Shown here piece after piece: positions 29,340-39,984 of a stretch of DNA of 64,000 nucleotides. The notes beneath the pieces were generated by a model. The model worked only from the letters and a program-made list of their open reading frames with translations, did not search any database and was not told where the DNA came from. The position numbers and the translations under genes were made by a program. Origin of the DNA: an uncultured Ignavibacteria bacterium. Its GTDB lineage: Bacteria > Bacteroidota > Ignavibacteria > SZUA-365. The stretch is taken from positions 62,001 to 126,000 of the forward strand of contig CAJXVM010000013.1 of the NCBI GenBank assembly GCA_913061095.1, in the 5' to 3' direction. The stretch's first letter is position 1; every line of letters begins with the position of its first letter.

Positions 29340-29543
29340 TTAGTCCGTTCTGTCCGTCCCGCTGTTCTGCGAGCCGCCATCTTCCCGCGTGCCGGCATCC
29401 TCCCGCACATCGGCATCCTCATGTGATCCATCCCGGCGCGATTTCCCGGCTTCCCTGCGGAGGGCGTAAATAAGCAGCAGCATGAAGCCGCCCCAGACAA
29501 TCCCGAGGATGAGTATCATGGTGATGAGGGCGCCGCCGGTCAT
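29340..29543 (-). CDS. metS: MetS-like small subunit of an NSS transporter
   Basis: 67 aa. One membrane helix (ALITMILILGIVWGGFMLLLIY), then a hydrophilic tail rich in Asp, Glu, Gly and Arg. Its ATG overlaps the stop of the NSS transporter gene by ATGA. In Corynebacterium the MetP transporter needs a small MetS helix for methionine and alanine uptake; position, size and the MTGGALITM start fit this subunit. The long acidic tail is unusual for the family. Confidence 0.78.
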   Translation of the reverse strand: MTGGALITMILILGIVWGGFMLLLIYALRREAGKSRRDGSHEDADVREDAGTREDGGSQNSGTDRTD

Positions 29544-30991
29544 ACGCGCACCTTTCCGCGGTCGGCGCGGCGGTTCCACCAGATGAAAGCGGCAAGCACG
29601 ACGCCCCACTGCAGCAGCACGGTGCCGAGGCTCCATTCGCTGAAGGGATTCAGGGATTCGAGCCAGCCTTCGCCCGAAAGCGTCTGGCTGAGCCACCACC
29701 CGAGGAGGATCACCGCTTCGAGAAATACAAACGCCATCAGGTAACGCCACCATCCGCCGAGGCGGAAATCGCTGTCCTCCGAATCCATGAAATTGAGCCG
29801 GAAGCGGCGCGCGCCGTATTTGAGCACGGCAAAAGCGAAAAACAGTCCGGACAGCATCAATCCGATGCCCCAGACGGCGTCCTGGTTGTTGAAGAAGGCC
29901 GGACTCAGTGCCGAAGGCAGGCCGAATATCACGCCGCCCGCGCCGACAATCACCACCGCGCGCGTGCGCGCGATGCGGCGGTCGACGAGCACGCGCGTGG
30001 CGAGCTCCACGAGCGAGACCAGTGAGGTGAATGCGGCAAAGAGCAGCGCGAGGAAGAACAGCGCCATGAAATACTGTCCGGCGGGCATTTTGGCGAACAG
30101 CTGCGGTACCCAGATGAATGTGAGGCCGTTGTTGCCGGCACCGACGATATCTGCGGCGGCATCCGGCTGAATGGAAAATATCGTGGTCAGCACCAGGATG
30201 CCGGCCATGAGCGAGATGCTGTTGTTTCCAAAGCCCAGCAGGGCGGCGTTGAGGGTAGTGTCTTCACGCGCGCGCGCATAAATCGAGTACACGAGCACGA
30301 GACCCCAGCCCGCGCCCGTGTCCCACGCATTCTGCGTGAGCGCCTGAAGCCAGATTTCCGCGTCCGCGAGATCGGCCCAGTGTACGGTGAAGAGGAAATC
30401 GAGCCCGATATGCGCACCCGGAAGCGTGACGGCCCTGACAAGAAGGATGATGACGAGCAGAATCAGCGTCGGCAGCAGGATGCGCGCGATGCGTTCGATA
30501 CCGCGCACGCCGTGATAGACCAGCGCCACTGCGGCGACGACCATGGTGACATGCGTCAGCACCGCCTGGGTGCTTCCCTCGAAGCTCTGCCAGAACGCCC
30601 CGGGTACGGCATTGGGGATCTCACCGGTGAATGAGGCGACCAGGAAGCGCAGGCACCAGCCGGTGACGACGGAATAATAGAACATGATGGCCGTTGCGGT
30701 GAACGCGACCCAGAGTCCCATCCAGCGGAAACGGCTGCCGATCAGGCGTCCGAAGGCGTCGACCGGACCGGAACGGAGGGATTTCCCCATGGTGAACTCC
30801 ACCATGAGAAGGGGGATGGACCAGAGGAAAAGAAAGATCAGCCACGGGATGAGAAAGGTGCCGCCGTCGTTGGTGGCCGCGATGCGCGGGAAGCGCCAGA
30901 TGTTGCCTGTGCCCACGGCCATGCTCAGCATGGCGAGCATCATGCCCCAGCGTGAGGAGAATGTTTCTCTTCTGCCTGTCGCGGTATTCAT
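29540..30991 (-). CDS. metP: Sodium-dependent amino-acid transporter (NSS/SNF family, MetP-like)
   Basis: 483 aa with about 12 membrane helices. The NSS signature AVGTGNIWRFPRIA lies near residue 25 in helix 1, which lines the sodium and substrate site. The ATG of MNTATGRRE is chosen because the conserved core begins just after it. NSS proteins couple amino-acid uptake to sodium. Coupling to metS and the nearby transaminase suggests methionine or another neutral amino acid. Confidence 0.9.
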   Translation of the reverse strand: MNTATGRRETFSSRWGMMLAMLSMAVGTGNIWRFPRIAATNDGGTFLIPWLIFLFLWSIPLLMVEFTMGKSLRSGPVDAFGRLIGSRFRWMGLWVAFTATAIMFYYSVVTGWCLRFLVASFTGEIPNAVPGAFWQSFEGSTQAVLTHVTMVVAAVALVYHGVRGIERIARILLPTLILLVIILLVRAVTLPGAHIGLDFLFTVHWADLADAEIWLQALTQNAWDTGAGWGLVLVYSIYARAREDTTLNAALLGFGNNSISLMAGILVLTTIFSIQPDAAADIVGAGNNGLTFIWVPQLFAKMPAGQYFMALFFLALLFAAFTSLVSLVELATRVLVDRRIARTRAVVIVGAGGVIFGLPSALSPAFFNNQDAVWGIGLMLSGLFFAFAVLKYGARRFRLNFMDSEDSDFRLGGWWRYLMAFVFLEAVILLGWWLSQTLSGEGWLESLNPFSEWSLGTVLLQWGVVLAAFIWWNRRADRGKVRV

Positions 30992-31177
30992 GCTCCGCTG
31001 CTTCGTTGAGGGATGGAATATCGATGCTTCGGAAACAAGGATGTGCATCCTGCGCGTAGAAAATACTGATGATTGCAACGCGATGAAACTGGAGTGCGAT
31101 GCCATCACGGCGAGTTGCCACGAATATGCCGAGCGGGTATATTCGGTTCAATCACATCCAACGCAACGAGGAAAGTT

Positions 31178-31804
31178 ATGAGACTATTTGTTCGTCCCGG
31201 TGTTCTGCTTCTGTCGCTTCTGCTTTTCACTTCCTGCGGCGCATTGAAGAATATTCAGGATGCGGTGACCAATCTCTCCCGCTGCAAGTTCAAGCTCGAT
31301 TCCGTCAATAACTTCCAGCTCGTCGGCATCCGCCTGGCGGACAAGAAGAACCTCTCGGATCTCAGTGTGGCCGACGGTGTGAAGCTGGCGGCGGCCTTCG
31401 CCCGGGATGAATTTCCCGCCTCATTCACGCTCAACGTGGCGGCGATCAATCCCAACGACGGTACGGGCGGAACGCCGCAGGCAGCGGCAACGCTCACGAG
31501 TTTCGCATGGACACTGATCATTGACAACACGCTCACCATCAATGGCGACATCAGTGAGCCCATCAGCATTCCCGGCACCGGGCAGCAGGCCATCATTCCG
31601 CTGGAGATGAATCTCGATCTCGCGAGATTCTTCAAGGAAAAGGGGTATGAGAGTATCGTCAATTTGGCGCTGGCGATGGGCGGGATGAACGGATCACCCT
31701 CCCGCATCACCCTTCGCGCAAAGCCGCGTCTGCGGACGTCATTCGGAGAGATTACCTATCCGGGCATGATCGATATCGTGGATACGGAATTCAGAGCACA
31801 GTAA
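31178..31804 (+). CDS. Lipoprotein with LEA14/WHy-like domain
   Basis: 208 aa. The lipoprotein signal LLLFTSCG places the acylated Cys near 20. The mature domain follows the LEA type-2 pattern: a strand, a VAAINPND motif, then FAWTLIIDN and a final PLEMNLDLARFF strand. LEA14-type domains are linked to desiccation and stress, but bacterial roles are poorly known. The ATG has GAGGAAAG upstream. Convergent with the NlpC/P60 gene. Confidence 0.7.
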   Translation: MRLFVRPGVLLLSLLLFTSCGALKNIQDAVTNLSRCKFKLDSVNNFQLVGIRLADKKNLSDLSVADGVKLAAAFARDEFPASFTLNVAAINPNDGTGGTPQAAATLTSFAWTLIIDNTLTINGDISEPISIPGTGQQAIIPLEMNLDLARFFKEKGYESIVNLALAMGGMNGSPSRITLRAKPRLRTSFGEITYPGMIDIVDTEFRAQ

Positions 31805-31823
31805 CCGTGTAATCTGTCTGAAT

Positions 31824-32675
31824 CTACCGGCTGGCGTGCGTCTCTGAGACTTCCGGTTCGAGGAGCCGGCGGGCGCCGACGTATGTGCGGTTGTAGTAGG
31901 GGTGTTCGAGGCTGGAGATGACCACGCCGTACTTCGTGCTGGCGTGTGCGAACAGATGCTGTCCGATGTAAATCCCGACATGCGAGACCGGAGCACGGCG
32001 GCGGCGCGTCTTGAAAAAGACCAGATCGCCTATCTTCAGTTCATCGCGCTTGATGTTCTTACCTTCGCGGTACTGCTGGTTTGAGCTGCGCGGCAGGCGG
32101 ATGCCCAGTGCGCGGCTGTAGATCGTGCCGGTGAAAGCCGAACAGTCGAGCCCGCGCGTGGCGTCCGTACCGCCATAGCGGTAGCGGATACCCAGGAGAT
32201 TGATGATTTCCCTCATGAGCTCGGGCCGGTTCACGGCGGAATTGATTTCCGTCAGATCGTCGACGGCGCCGGCCATCGTCTGTTCAAGCACTTTGTCGGC
32301 GACACTTTCAAAGGCGGGGACTTCTTCGATATTCTCATCATCACCCTCGGCAAGCTCATCCTCGATCTCTTCGATGTCGAGCCCGACGCGGTCGTTGAAA
32401 TGCATGGTCGAGGCAATCGACTGGTTGACGATCATGCGCTGCACGTCTCCTGTGTCCTCGGGAAGCTCACTGCCGCAGGCTTCCTCCTTGATCACGGAAT
32501 AGGACGCGACAGCCGTGGGATCGATCAGATCGCGGCTCGACCGTTCCGCGTTGGGAAGCTGGTCCGGCGCAAAGGATGTGCTGGATGTGCGGAATCGAGG
32601 AAGGGGCTCAAGCGTTGAACAGCCTTCCAGAAGAATCACGGCAAGAGAAAGAAGAAGCAAGGCTCGAAAAGGCAT
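31824..32675 (-). CDS. NlpC/P60 (C40) peptidoglycan endopeptidase, lipoprotein
   Basis: 283 aa. The lipobox LLEGC puts the lipid on Cys19. An acidic middle segment (about 98-120) precedes the C40 domain. Its catalytic residues are visible: Cys178 in RGLDCSAF, His232 in VSHVGIYIG and His244 in FAHAST. Such enzymes cut gamma-D-Glu-diaminopimelate bonds in the cell wall. The start is the ATG of MPFRALL, which gives a normal lipoprotein signal. It has its own promoter region upstream. Confidence 0.9.
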   Translation of the reverse strand: MPFRALLLLSLAVILLEGCSTLEPLPRFRTSSTSFAPDQLPNAERSSRDLIDPTAVASYSVIKEEACGSELPEDTGDVQRMIVNQSIASTMHFNDRVGLDIEEIEDELAEGDDENIEEVPAFESVADKVLEQTMAGAVDDLTEINSAVNRPELMREIINLLGIRYRYGGTDATRGLDCSAFTGTIYSRALGIRLPRSSNQQYREGKNIKRDELKIGDLVFFKTRRRRAPVSHVGIYIGQHLFAHASTKYGVVISSLEHPYYNRTYVGARRLLEPEVSETHASR

Positions 32676-32913
32676 GCGTCTCGATTTCGTTGATGAACAT
32701 GCTGCAGAAGGAGACACGAGGAACTGCAGCGTTTATCCCGGAGCTGCAAATAATACTTCCGGGTTTGATAATTTATGCCGGGTCAATTCAAAATGCAAAT
32801 GAAAATCACCGATCCCTGTTCCATCCGGGATCGGCGAAAACTGTCCGCAAAACATGCGGGGCGACCGTTCGCCCGGCGCGGGAAATTATCATCGGGCAAT
32901 GGACAGAGAGTAT
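32676..32913. other. AT-rich upstream region of the NlpC/P60 gene
   Basis: No gene is visible. It contains a perfect 8-bp hairpin, CCGATCCC (32809-32816) and GGGATCGG (32827-32834). It probably holds the promoter of the minus-strand lipoprotein gene. Confidence 0.5.
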
Positions 32914-32943
32914 TGAAAAAAAGAAGCCCCTGCGTGGGGCTTC
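32914..32943 (-). terminator. Rho-independent terminator of the dnaE-trxA operon
   Basis: GAAGCCCC (32923-32930) and GGGGCTTC (32936-32943) form the stem. On the minus strand it is followed by a run of seven T. It lies 45 bp after the trxA stop. Confidence 0.87.
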
Positions 32944-32987
32944 CGGAATTTTTTCTGTCCTGATTGTGGATTGCCGGGACGCCGCTT

Positions 32988-33308
32988 TTACATCAGCGGT
33001 TTGACCTTTTCTTCGATGGCCTGCTTGGGCACGGCGCCCACGATGCGGTCGACCACCTCGCCGCCCTTGAAGACGAGCAACGTGGGAATGCTGCGGATGC
33101 CGAATTTCATCGCCGTGTTCGGATTGTTGTCCACGTCGAGCTTGCCGACTTTCAGTTTGCCGTCGTAATCCGCGGCGAGTTCCTCAACGACGGGGGCGAC
33201 GATACGGCAGGGTCCGCACCACACGGCCCAGAAGTCAATGAGTACGGGGATGTCAGACTGTTCGACTTCCTGCGCGAAGTTGGCATCGGTAATTTCCACG
33301 GGTTTCAT
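32988..33308 (-). CDS. trxA: Thioredoxin
   Basis: 106 aa cytoplasmic thioredoxin with the classic WCGPC active site (C31 and C34), [10 protein letters not shown] and the cis-Pro loop SIPTLLVF. It reduces protein disulfides with electrons from thioredoxin reductase. It follows dnaE by 22 bp on the same strand and is closed by a strong terminator, so it is probably the last gene of that operon. Confidence 0.95.
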   Translation of the reverse strand: MKPVEITDANFAQEVEQSDIPVLIDFWAVWCGPCRIVAPVVEELAADYDGKLKVGKLDVDNNPNTAMKFGIRSIPTLLVFKGGEVVDRIVGAVPKQAIEEKVKPLM

Positions 33309-33330
33309 GCGCGAGACTCCTTCTGATTGA

Positions 33331-36300
33331 TTATGTATCCAACGATATTCGTACGTTCGATGCGCCGAAGATACTGCGGAGTTCAAGCAGCAGCTCGCGC
33401 GTCACTTCGATACGCAGCGCCCTGCTGACAAGATTCCACTCCTGGCCGTTACCATCGCTAACATAAAAAAAGCAGGGAGAATTTCCTGAACCGCGACGTT
33501 CCTCGAGCAGGGCAATGCCGTCACGGATCTGCTTTTTCGTGGCAGCCACCGTGGAAATGGAAATGATCAGTCCTCTTGCGAGCCGGGGGATCGCACGCGC
33601 GATGTCAATGACTTCATCGGCGACGATGCGCAGGGCGTCGCCGCTGACCTCCGCTTTTCCGGTCATGACCACCGGCCGGTCTTCCGCGATGTCGGAGATG
33701 GACCGTTCGTAGGCGTCCGCGAAAACCAGACAGTCGGCCTTCCCGGTGAAATCCTCCAGTGTCACGAAGGCCATCGTGCGTCCCCGCTTGTCGATTTTCG
33801 TGCGCAGAGCCGAGATGATGCCGCTGGCGCGAATCATTGTGCCGTCGATATCGGGCGTCACATTCCCCAGCTCCACGCTGGACATCGCTTCGACCTCCAG
33901 GCGCCATTGCTGCAGCGGATGCCCCGAGACGTAGAATCCCAGCACGCTTTTCTCGCGAGAAAGCTTCACCGCCTCGCTCCAGTCGTCCATCCGCGGCAGC
34001 GACGGCTGCGTCGATGCGGTGGTGACGCTGTCGGTGGCGTCATCGAAGAGGCTCGACTGCCCGATTTCCAGTTCCTGCTGCTTCTGCAGTCCGTGTGCGA
34101 TGGCACTCTCGATCGCCGAGAACTGCTCGGCGCGGTTTCCTTCCAGCGAATCCATCGCGCCCGCCAGCACGAGACTCTCCATGGTTTTCTTGTTCACCGC
34201 ACGGGTGTTCACGCGCTCGGTGAAGTCGAACATGGTGCGGTAGGGACCGCCCTCGCTGCGTCCCTCCACGATGCTCTCCACCGCTCCGATGCCCACGTTC
34301 TTGATCGCCGCGAGACCGAAACGGATACGGTCTTTCTGCACGCTGAAATCCACCACGCTTTCGTTGACGTCGGGCGGCAGCACTTCGATGCCCAGCTTGC
34401 GGCACTCGTCGATGAGCATGACGATTTTCTCGGTCTTCGCCATTTCCGCGGTCATCAGCGCCGCCATGAACTCGGGTGTGTAATTCGCCTTGAGCCAGGC
34501 GGTCTGGTAGGCGAGAATGGAGTAGGCGACGGAATGCGATTTGTTGAAGCCGTAGTTGGCGAACTTGTCGATCATGTCGAAGATCTCGCTCGCCACCTTG
34601 CCTGAAATTCCCCGTTCCTCGGCGCCTTTCACGAAAGCCACCCGCTGCTCGGCCATCACGTCGGCTTTCTTCTTGCCCATCGCGCGGCGCATGATATCCG
34701 CCTGTGCGAGCGTGAAGCCGGCGATCGTGCTTGCGAGCTGCATCACCTGCTCCTGGAAGACGATGATGCCGTACGTGGATTTCAGGATCGGCTCCATCGA
34801 GGGATGCAGGTATTCGATCTCCTGTCGGCCGAATTTCCGGTCGATGAAGTCGCCGATGAACTCCATCGGACCCGGCCGGTACAGCGCGTTCATGGCGGCG
34901 AGGTCGTCGATGGATTTCGGCTTGAGTTTCGAAAGATACTCGCGCATGCCTGAGGATTCGAACTGGAAGACGCCGACCGTGTGTCCCTCGCCGACCATCT
35001 CGAAGGTCTTCGCGTCGTCGAGCGGGATTTCCTCGATGTCGATGTCAATGCCGCGGTTCTTCTTGACCAGTTTCACCGCGCGGTCGATGACGCTGAGCGT
35101 GATAAGCCCGAGGAAGTCCATCTTCAGCAGACCGGCCTCTTCGAGGTCGCCCATGTTGAACTGCGTCATCAGCTCGGTGTTGGGCGTCTTGTACAGCGGC
35201 ACGTAGTCGCTGGTGTCACTCGGCGCGATCACCACGCCCGCCGCGTGCATGCCGACGTTGCGGTTCAGTCCCTCGAGAATAAGGGAATACTCGATGAGCT
35301 GCTGAATCCTGGGATCATCGCTCTTGCGCACCCATTCCAGCTCCTTGATCGCCTGCCATTTCCTCGTGTCATCCTTTTCAATGCCGAAGGCGTAGCGCAG
35401 CGGCTCAACCTTGCCCATGCGCACGGGGATGTGCTTGGTGATGGACTCCACCACATTGAGCGGGATGCCCAGCACACGGCTGACATCCTTCACCACGGCA
35501 CGGGCGCTGAGCTTTCCGTAGGTGATGATCTGTGAGACGGAATCCTCGCCGTAGGTCTCGCGCGTGTAGGCGATGACCTCCTCGCGGCGGTCATCCTGGA
35601 AGTCCACGTCGATATCGGGCATCGACGTGCGGTCGGGATTCAGGAAGCGTTCGAACAGCAGGTCGTATCGCAGCGGATCGACGTTGGTGATGCCGAGGGA
35701 ATACGCCACGAGGCTGCCCGCCGCCGAGCCGCGTCCCGGACCCACACGGATGCCGCGTTTTTTTGCGGCGTTGATGAAATCCTGCGTAATGAGGAAGTAG
35801 CCCGAATAGCCCATCGACGTGATGACGCCCAGCTCGAAATCCAGGCGGTCGCGCGCATCCTGCGTGAGTGTTTTGTACCGCTGTTCGGCGCCCTCGTACA
35901 CCAGCTCGCGCAGGTACTCGTCGAGATTCGCCGCGTTCGAGCTGTCGGGAATCGGGAACTCAGGCATGTACAGCGTGCCGAGCGGCAGCTCGAAATCGAC
36001 CTTCTCCATGACCTCTATGGTGGATTCGATCGCCTGCGGGTAATCCTTGAAGAGCTCGAGCATTTCCTGCTCGCTCTTGTAATAGTACTCCGCGGTTTCG
36101 TAGCGCAGGCGCGTGATGTCCTCGGCCTCGCGCACATCGGCGATGTGCAGGTACACGTTGTGCGCGACCGCGTGATCGCGGTTGACGTAATGAATGTCAT
36201 TCGTGCAGATCAGCTTCATGCCGAGTTCGTCAGACAGCTTCTGCATGCCCTCGCGAATGATGGCTTCCCGTTCGAGTCCGTGATTCTGGATCTCGAGGTA

Positions 36301-36831
36301 TACGTCGTCGCCGAACAACCCGCGCAGCCGCACCGCCACGTCACGCGCCGATTCGTAATCCCCGATGGCAAGGTAGGTCGACACGACCCCGCCCGCACAG
36401 GCGGTCATCGCGATGAGTCCCTCGTGATGACGCTCGAGCAGCTCCCAGTCGATGCGGGGCTTGTAATAGAAGCCCTCGGTATGCCCGTAGGTGGTCAGCT
36501 TGACCAGGTTGCGGTAGCCGGTCTCGTTTTTCGCGATCAGCACCAGATGATTGTAGCCATGGCGCTTGCCTTCGGGATGCGTCTCGCTGGCGTTGCGGTC
36601 GAAGCGCGACCCGCGCGTGACCATGTACATCTCGTTGCCGATGATCGGTTTGATGCCCGCTTTGCGGGCCTTCTTGTAGAACTCCACGGCGCCGAACATG
36701 ACGCCGTGATCGGTCAGCGCGAACGCCGGCATGTTCTGCGCGACCGTGGCTTCGATCAGACTGTCGATCGTGCTCGCCGCGTCAAGAAGGGAGTAGTGGG
36801 AATGATTGTGCAGATGTATGAAATCAGCCAT
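33331..36831 (-). CDS. dnaE: DNA polymerase III alpha subunit
   Basis: Replicative polymerase, 1166 aa, full length. The N-terminal PHP domain begins [12 protein letters not shown]. The palm carries the catalytic aspartates in [11 protein letters not shown] helix-hairpin-helix region, a beta-binding domain and a C-terminal OB fold ([12 protein letters not shown] ... [10 protein letters not shown]) follow. This is the DnaE1 type. It is divergent from the TPR gene, with 214 bp between them that must hold both promoters. Confidence 0.97.
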   Translation of the reverse strand: MADFIHLHNHSHYSLLDAASTIDSLIEATVAQNMPAFALTDHGVMFGAVEFYKKARKAGIKPIIGNEMYMVTRGSRFDRNASETHPEGKRHGYNHLVLIAKNETGYRNLVKLTTYGHTEGFYYKPRIDWELLERHHEGLIAMTACAGGVVSTYLAIGDYESARDVAVRLRGLFGDDVYLEIQNHGLEREAIIREGMQKLSDELGMKLICTNDIHYVNRDHAVAHNVYLHIADVREAEDITRLRYETAEYYYKSEQEMLELFKDYPQAIESTIEVMEKVDFELPLGTLYMPEFPIPDSSNAANLDEYLRELVYEGAEQRYKTLTQDARDRLDFELGVITSMGYSGYFLITQDFINAAKKRGIRVGPGRGSAAGSLVAYSLGITNVDPLRYDLLFERFLNPDRTSMPDIDVDFQDDRREEVIAYTRETYGEDSVSQIITYGKLSARAVVKDVSRVLGIPLNVVESITKHIPVRMGKVEPLRYAFGIEKDDTRKWQAIKELEWVRKSDDPRIQQLIEYSLILEGLNRNVGMHAAGVVIAPSDTSDYVPLYKTPNTELMTQFNMGDLEEAGLLKMDFLGLITLSVIDRAVKLVKKNRGIDIDIEEIPLDDAKTFEMVGEGHTVGVFQFESSGMREYLSKLKPKSIDDLAAMNALYRPGPMEFIGDFIDRKFGRQEIEYLHPSMEPILKSTYGIIVFQEQVMQLASTIAGFTLAQADIMRRAMGKKKADVMAEQRVAFVKGAEERGISGKVASEIFDMIDKFANYGFNKSHSVAYSILAYQTAWLKANYTPEFMAALMTAEMAKTEKIVMLIDECRKLGIEVLPPDVNESVVDFSVQKDRIRFGLAAIKNVGIGAVESIVEGRSEGGPYRTMFDFTERVNTRAVNKKTMESLVLAGAMDSLEGNRAEQFSAIESAIAHGLQKQQELEIGQSSLFDDATDSVTTASTQPSLPRMDDWSEAVKLSREKSVLGFYVSGHPLQQWRLEVEAMSSVELGNVTPDIDGTMIRASGIISALRTKIDKRGRTMAFVTLEDFTGKADCLVFADAYERSISDIAEDRPVVMTGKAEVSGDALRIVADEVIDIARAIPRLARGLIISISTVAATKKQIRDGIALLEERRGSGNSPCFFYVSDGNGQEWNLVSRALRIEVTRELLLELRSIFGASNVRISLDT

Positions 36832-37045
36832 TGGGCCCCGGAGTGTCGAATCTCGCGATGCATGTAAAATATATTCACTGCGGAACGAAAGGCAATCGCA
36901 TCGTGCGCGCCGGATGATGCCGCGCGGCGCTTTTTCCTTGTCCCGCTTTCACTTGCGCGGGATGCGGGGCAGGCGTTTTTCTGGAAGTCCGCGCCGGGGA
37001 TTTCGTATATTTCATTTTTTCTCATTGATTCGGCTTGCATCAAGG

Positions 37046-37924
37046 ATGAACACGGATATTGCACAGGCCCTGAAGGCCTATGAAAAGAAGGATTTCGAAT
37101 CGGCGGTCACGTTGCTCACACGGGGTATCCCCGGCGTGGAGGATATTGCCGAGCGGGTGCGTCTGCGCATCCGTCTCGCGTCCGCCTATGACGAACTCGG
37201 CCGGTACACCGAGGCGCTCGCCGAGCTGAAGGCGGTGCTGGAGGACGATGTATCCTCCGCGGCTGCGTGGAACAACATCGGCGTGATCTGCGGACGCCTC
37301 GAGCGACTCGACGAGGCGCGCGTGGCCTTCGAAAAGGCCTACCGCATCGATCCCGAAAACGCTGAGCATCTGATCAGTCTCGGGTCGGTGAGTCTGAAGC
37401 TCAGCGATCCCGGCAATGCACTGAAATATCTGCAGCTTGCGATCGAACTGGTTCCGGGTCATCCCGTGGCGCATGCCAATCTCGCACTGACGTTCGCCGT
37501 GTTCGGCCGTCTCGAGGAAGCCGAGGACGCCCTGCGCCTGGCCATTCTCTACGGCTTCGACCAGGCGGATGCCATACAGGCGAAAATAGACGCACTCAAG
37601 GAAGTACGCGAAAAGCTGCACCGGGAAGCCGAGAAGAACGTGACTGACGCGGAGAGCGGCAAGGACGAGCAGCCGCCCGCATCGGGAGGCGAAGCCGAAC
37701 TGCTTCTCCGACTGGAGCGCGAAATGTTCGCTCTTGCCGAGCAGCGCTACGGCAATGACACGAGGACGGAAAAGGAGGCGGGCGCCGCGGACATCGACGA
37801 GCGCATGCGCACGCTTCGCCAGAGCATCAGGGCGCTGCGCCGCACACTCGGGATGGAGGAAGTGACCGACAGCGATGTGGTCGCCGGGGTCAACTACATG
37901 CGCGGAGAGGATGAAACGGGATGA
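37046..37924 (+). CDS. TPR-repeat protein
   Basis: 292 aa. At least four tetratricopeptide repeats span about 1-190 (SAYDELGRYTEALAELK, NNIGVICGRLERLDEARVAF, ISLGSVSLKLSDPGNALKY, ANLALTFAVFGRLEEAEDAL). A charged C-terminal region with predicted coiled coil follows. TPRs mediate protein-protein contacts. No signal peptide is seen. The ATG of MNTDIAQ has AAGG just upstream. Its 3' end overlaps the possible start of the GAF/GGDEF-like gene, suggesting that the two products work together. Confidence 0.85.
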   Translation: MNTDIAQALKAYEKKDFESAVTLLTRGIPGVEDIAERVRLRIRLASAYDELGRYTEALAELKAVLEDDVSSAAAWNNIGVICGRLERLDEARVAFEKAYRIDPENAEHLISLGSVSLKLSDPGNALKYLQLAIELVPGHPVAHANLALTFAVFGRLEEAEDALRLAILYGFDQADAIQAKIDALKEVREKLHREAEKNVTDAESGKDEQPPASGGEAELLLRLEREMFALAEQRYGNDTRTEKEAGAADIDERMRTLRQSIRALRRTLGMEEVTDSDVVAGVNYMRGEDETG

Positions 37925-39827
37925 CGCCGTCTGTTACCTTGCCTTTCTACCCCCCGCTCCGTACTTTTTGCTTTATGCGATTTTCGCCGTCACCCATCTT
38001 CACAACCACGACTGCGCGGTGAACAAATCCAGTTTCGGTATCGGCGCCGTGATGCTTGCAGCAGCGGCGGTCTTCATTTATTTCGACGATCCGGTGTACA
38101 TCCGCATCGTTTCCGCCGTCATTTTCGTGTTTGGCGCCGTTCTGCTGTATCAGATCCTGTCGAGGACCGCTGCCTCGGATGACGACGGGGAAGCGGCTGA
38201 GGCGTCTCCGGAGGATGAGCCAGGCAGACAGCCTGCGACCGCGCATGCGGATGCGACATCCGCTCCGCCCGACAGTCGCAGCATCCCACAGCCGCCCCTG
38301 ACCGCTCCCGCCGGCGAAATCCCCCCCGAGCTCTACCGCTTCGACACCGAGTCACTGCCGCAGGAAGACCCGCGCGCGGAATTCGATTTCCTCACCAACA
38401 AGCTGCTGCAGGTGCTCCGGGAGCATGTGCTCGCGCATACGGTCGGTCTGTACTGGATCAACATGGACCGTGAGCAGATCATCATCGGTGAGTTCTGCAC
38501 CGACTCGGGGAACTTCACCACCGCGCGCCGCCTGAATCTGGGCAACGACCTGATCAGCCGTATCGCGCTCGAGCAGAGGCCGGAAATCGTCTCCGATGTG
38601 TCTGCGGCCAGCGAGTCCGATCTCGTCATCTACTATGATGCCGCGGAGGGTGTGAAATCCTTTGTCGGCGTCCCGATGTTTTTCAACGGGGAAGTTATCG
38701 CCGTGCTCGCTGCCGACAGCAAGGCTCCCGATGCGTTCGGACTCGAGACCGTCGGTTCCATCGGACAGGTGACCTCGCTGATCAACCTGCTGCTCGGCAG
38801 CTACAATCAGAAATTCGACCTCGCCGCCGATTCACGCATGCTCGGCGTGCTGGATCACATGCAGGAAGGCATCGACCGCAATCTCGATTCCTACGGCGTT
38901 GCGACCGTCACGGCCCGGGCAGTCACCGAGATCATGGACTGGGATTACGTCGCCGTGATCCTGCACAGTCCCGAACGGAAGTCCTGGGTCGTGGTGAAAA
39001 GCCTCGCCAAGGCAGCGAATCTTCCCTACATCTCCGAGGGTGTGACGGTGGACATGTCCGGCTCGGTGCTCAAGGCCGGCCTTGACAGTACGACCGGCGT
39101 CATCATTGACGCGCCGGCACCGCCCGGCTACCGTTTCCATGAGAAAGAAGCGATCAATTCGTTCGGACAGCTCTGCATCGTACCGCTGGTGACATCCCGC
39201 GCCTATTACGGACTGCTCGTCGTCGAGTATCGCGAGAATCACCAGTATGCCGATCAGGATCTCGGTATCCTGCGGCGCATTGCGGTGCGTGCCGCGACGG
39301 CGATTGAAAACGCGCGCCTGTACGAAAAGACGCGCAAGCACCTGCTGCTGGACGAAGCCACACAGACCAGCAGCCGCACCCTGCTGCTGCGGCGTCTCGC
39401 CGAAGAGCAGGAGCGCATCAAGGCGCGCGGCGACAGCGCGGTGTTTTTCCTCGTGCGCCTCGACAGTCCCGAAGAGTTGCAGCAGAAGCACGGCGCCTAT
39501 GAAATAGAGGAAATCCTCTTCAAGATCGGACGGACGCTGAAGGAGCATGTCAGCAGCTACGACGTGGTCGGGCGCTTCGATGACGTGTCGTTCGGCGTAT
39601 TGCTGCTGTACTCCACTCCCGAGGACGCCTACCTGCGCGGAGAAAAAATCCGCAAGGCCGTTGCCGGCAACGTGCTCGCGCATGGCAGTTCGAGTTATTC
39701 GATTTCCATCAGCATTGCCGGATGCACACTCAGCCAGTCGACCGATGCCGAGCACATTCTCAAGCTCGCCCAGCAGGCCATGGACCGCGCGATATCGGAC
39801 GGAGGTAATTGCGTCAAAGTGGTCTGA
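37911..39827 (+). CDS. Membrane GAF-GAF protein with degenerate GGDEF domain
   Basis: Up to 638 aa. Two N-terminal membrane helices, a Pro/Ala-rich linker, two GAF sensor domains (about 175-310 and 325-490) and a C-terminal GGDEF-like fold. The cyclase signature is lost: the position reads GRFDDVSFG, so diguanylate cyclase activity is unlikely. It may bind a nucleotide or only mediate contacts. The start is uncertain: the ATG at 37911 overlaps the TPR gene, while a GTG at 38019 begins the more convincing first helix. The coding overlap implies coupling to the TPR protein. Confidence 0.82.
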   Translation: MKRDDAVCYLAFLPPAPYFLLYAIFAVTHLHNHDCAVNKSSFGIGAVMLAAAAVFIYFDDPVYIRIVSAVIFVFGAVLLYQILSRTAASDDDGEAAEASPEDEPGRQPATAHADATSAPPDSRSIPQPPLTAPAGEIPPELYRFDTESLPQEDPRAEFDFLTNKLLQVLREHVLAHTVGLYWINMDREQIIIGEFCTDSGNFTTARRLNLGNDLISRIALEQRPEIVSDVSAASESDLVIYYDAAEGVKSFVGVPMFFNGEVIAVLAADSKAPDAFGLETVGSIGQVTSLINLLLGSYNQKFDLAADSRMLGVLDHMQEGIDRNLDSYGVATVTARAVTEIMDWDYVAVILHSPERKSWVVVKSLAKAANLPYISEGVTVDMSGSVLKAGLDSTTGVIIDAPAPPGYRFHEKEAINSFGQLCIVPLVTSRAYYGLLVVEYRENHQYADQDLGILRRIAVRAATAIENARLYEKTRKHLLLDEATQTSSRTLLLRRLAEEQERIKARGDSAVFFLVRLDSPEELQQKHGAYEIEEILFKIGRTLKEHVSSYDVVGRFDDVSFGVLLLYSTPEDAYLRGEKIRKAVAGNVLAHGSSSYSISISIAGCTLSQSTDAEHILKLAQQAMDRAISDGGNCVKVV

Positions 39828-39984
39828 CGGATTGCGTATCGACCCACCGCGGATCCTCGTTTTTCGCCCCCCCGCGCACAGATTGATCACTTGCACCTGT
39901 ATCTCATTTATTGCATATTGAAGTTTGCCCTTTCTGGCCTGTCGGCCGGGAGGGCTGTGTTCTGTTCAACACTGCGGGGTCCTC

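Noticed and set aside
37911-39827. Active diguanylate cyclase
   Set aside because: The fold is GGDEF-like but the signature residues are replaced by RFDDV, so activity is not supported.
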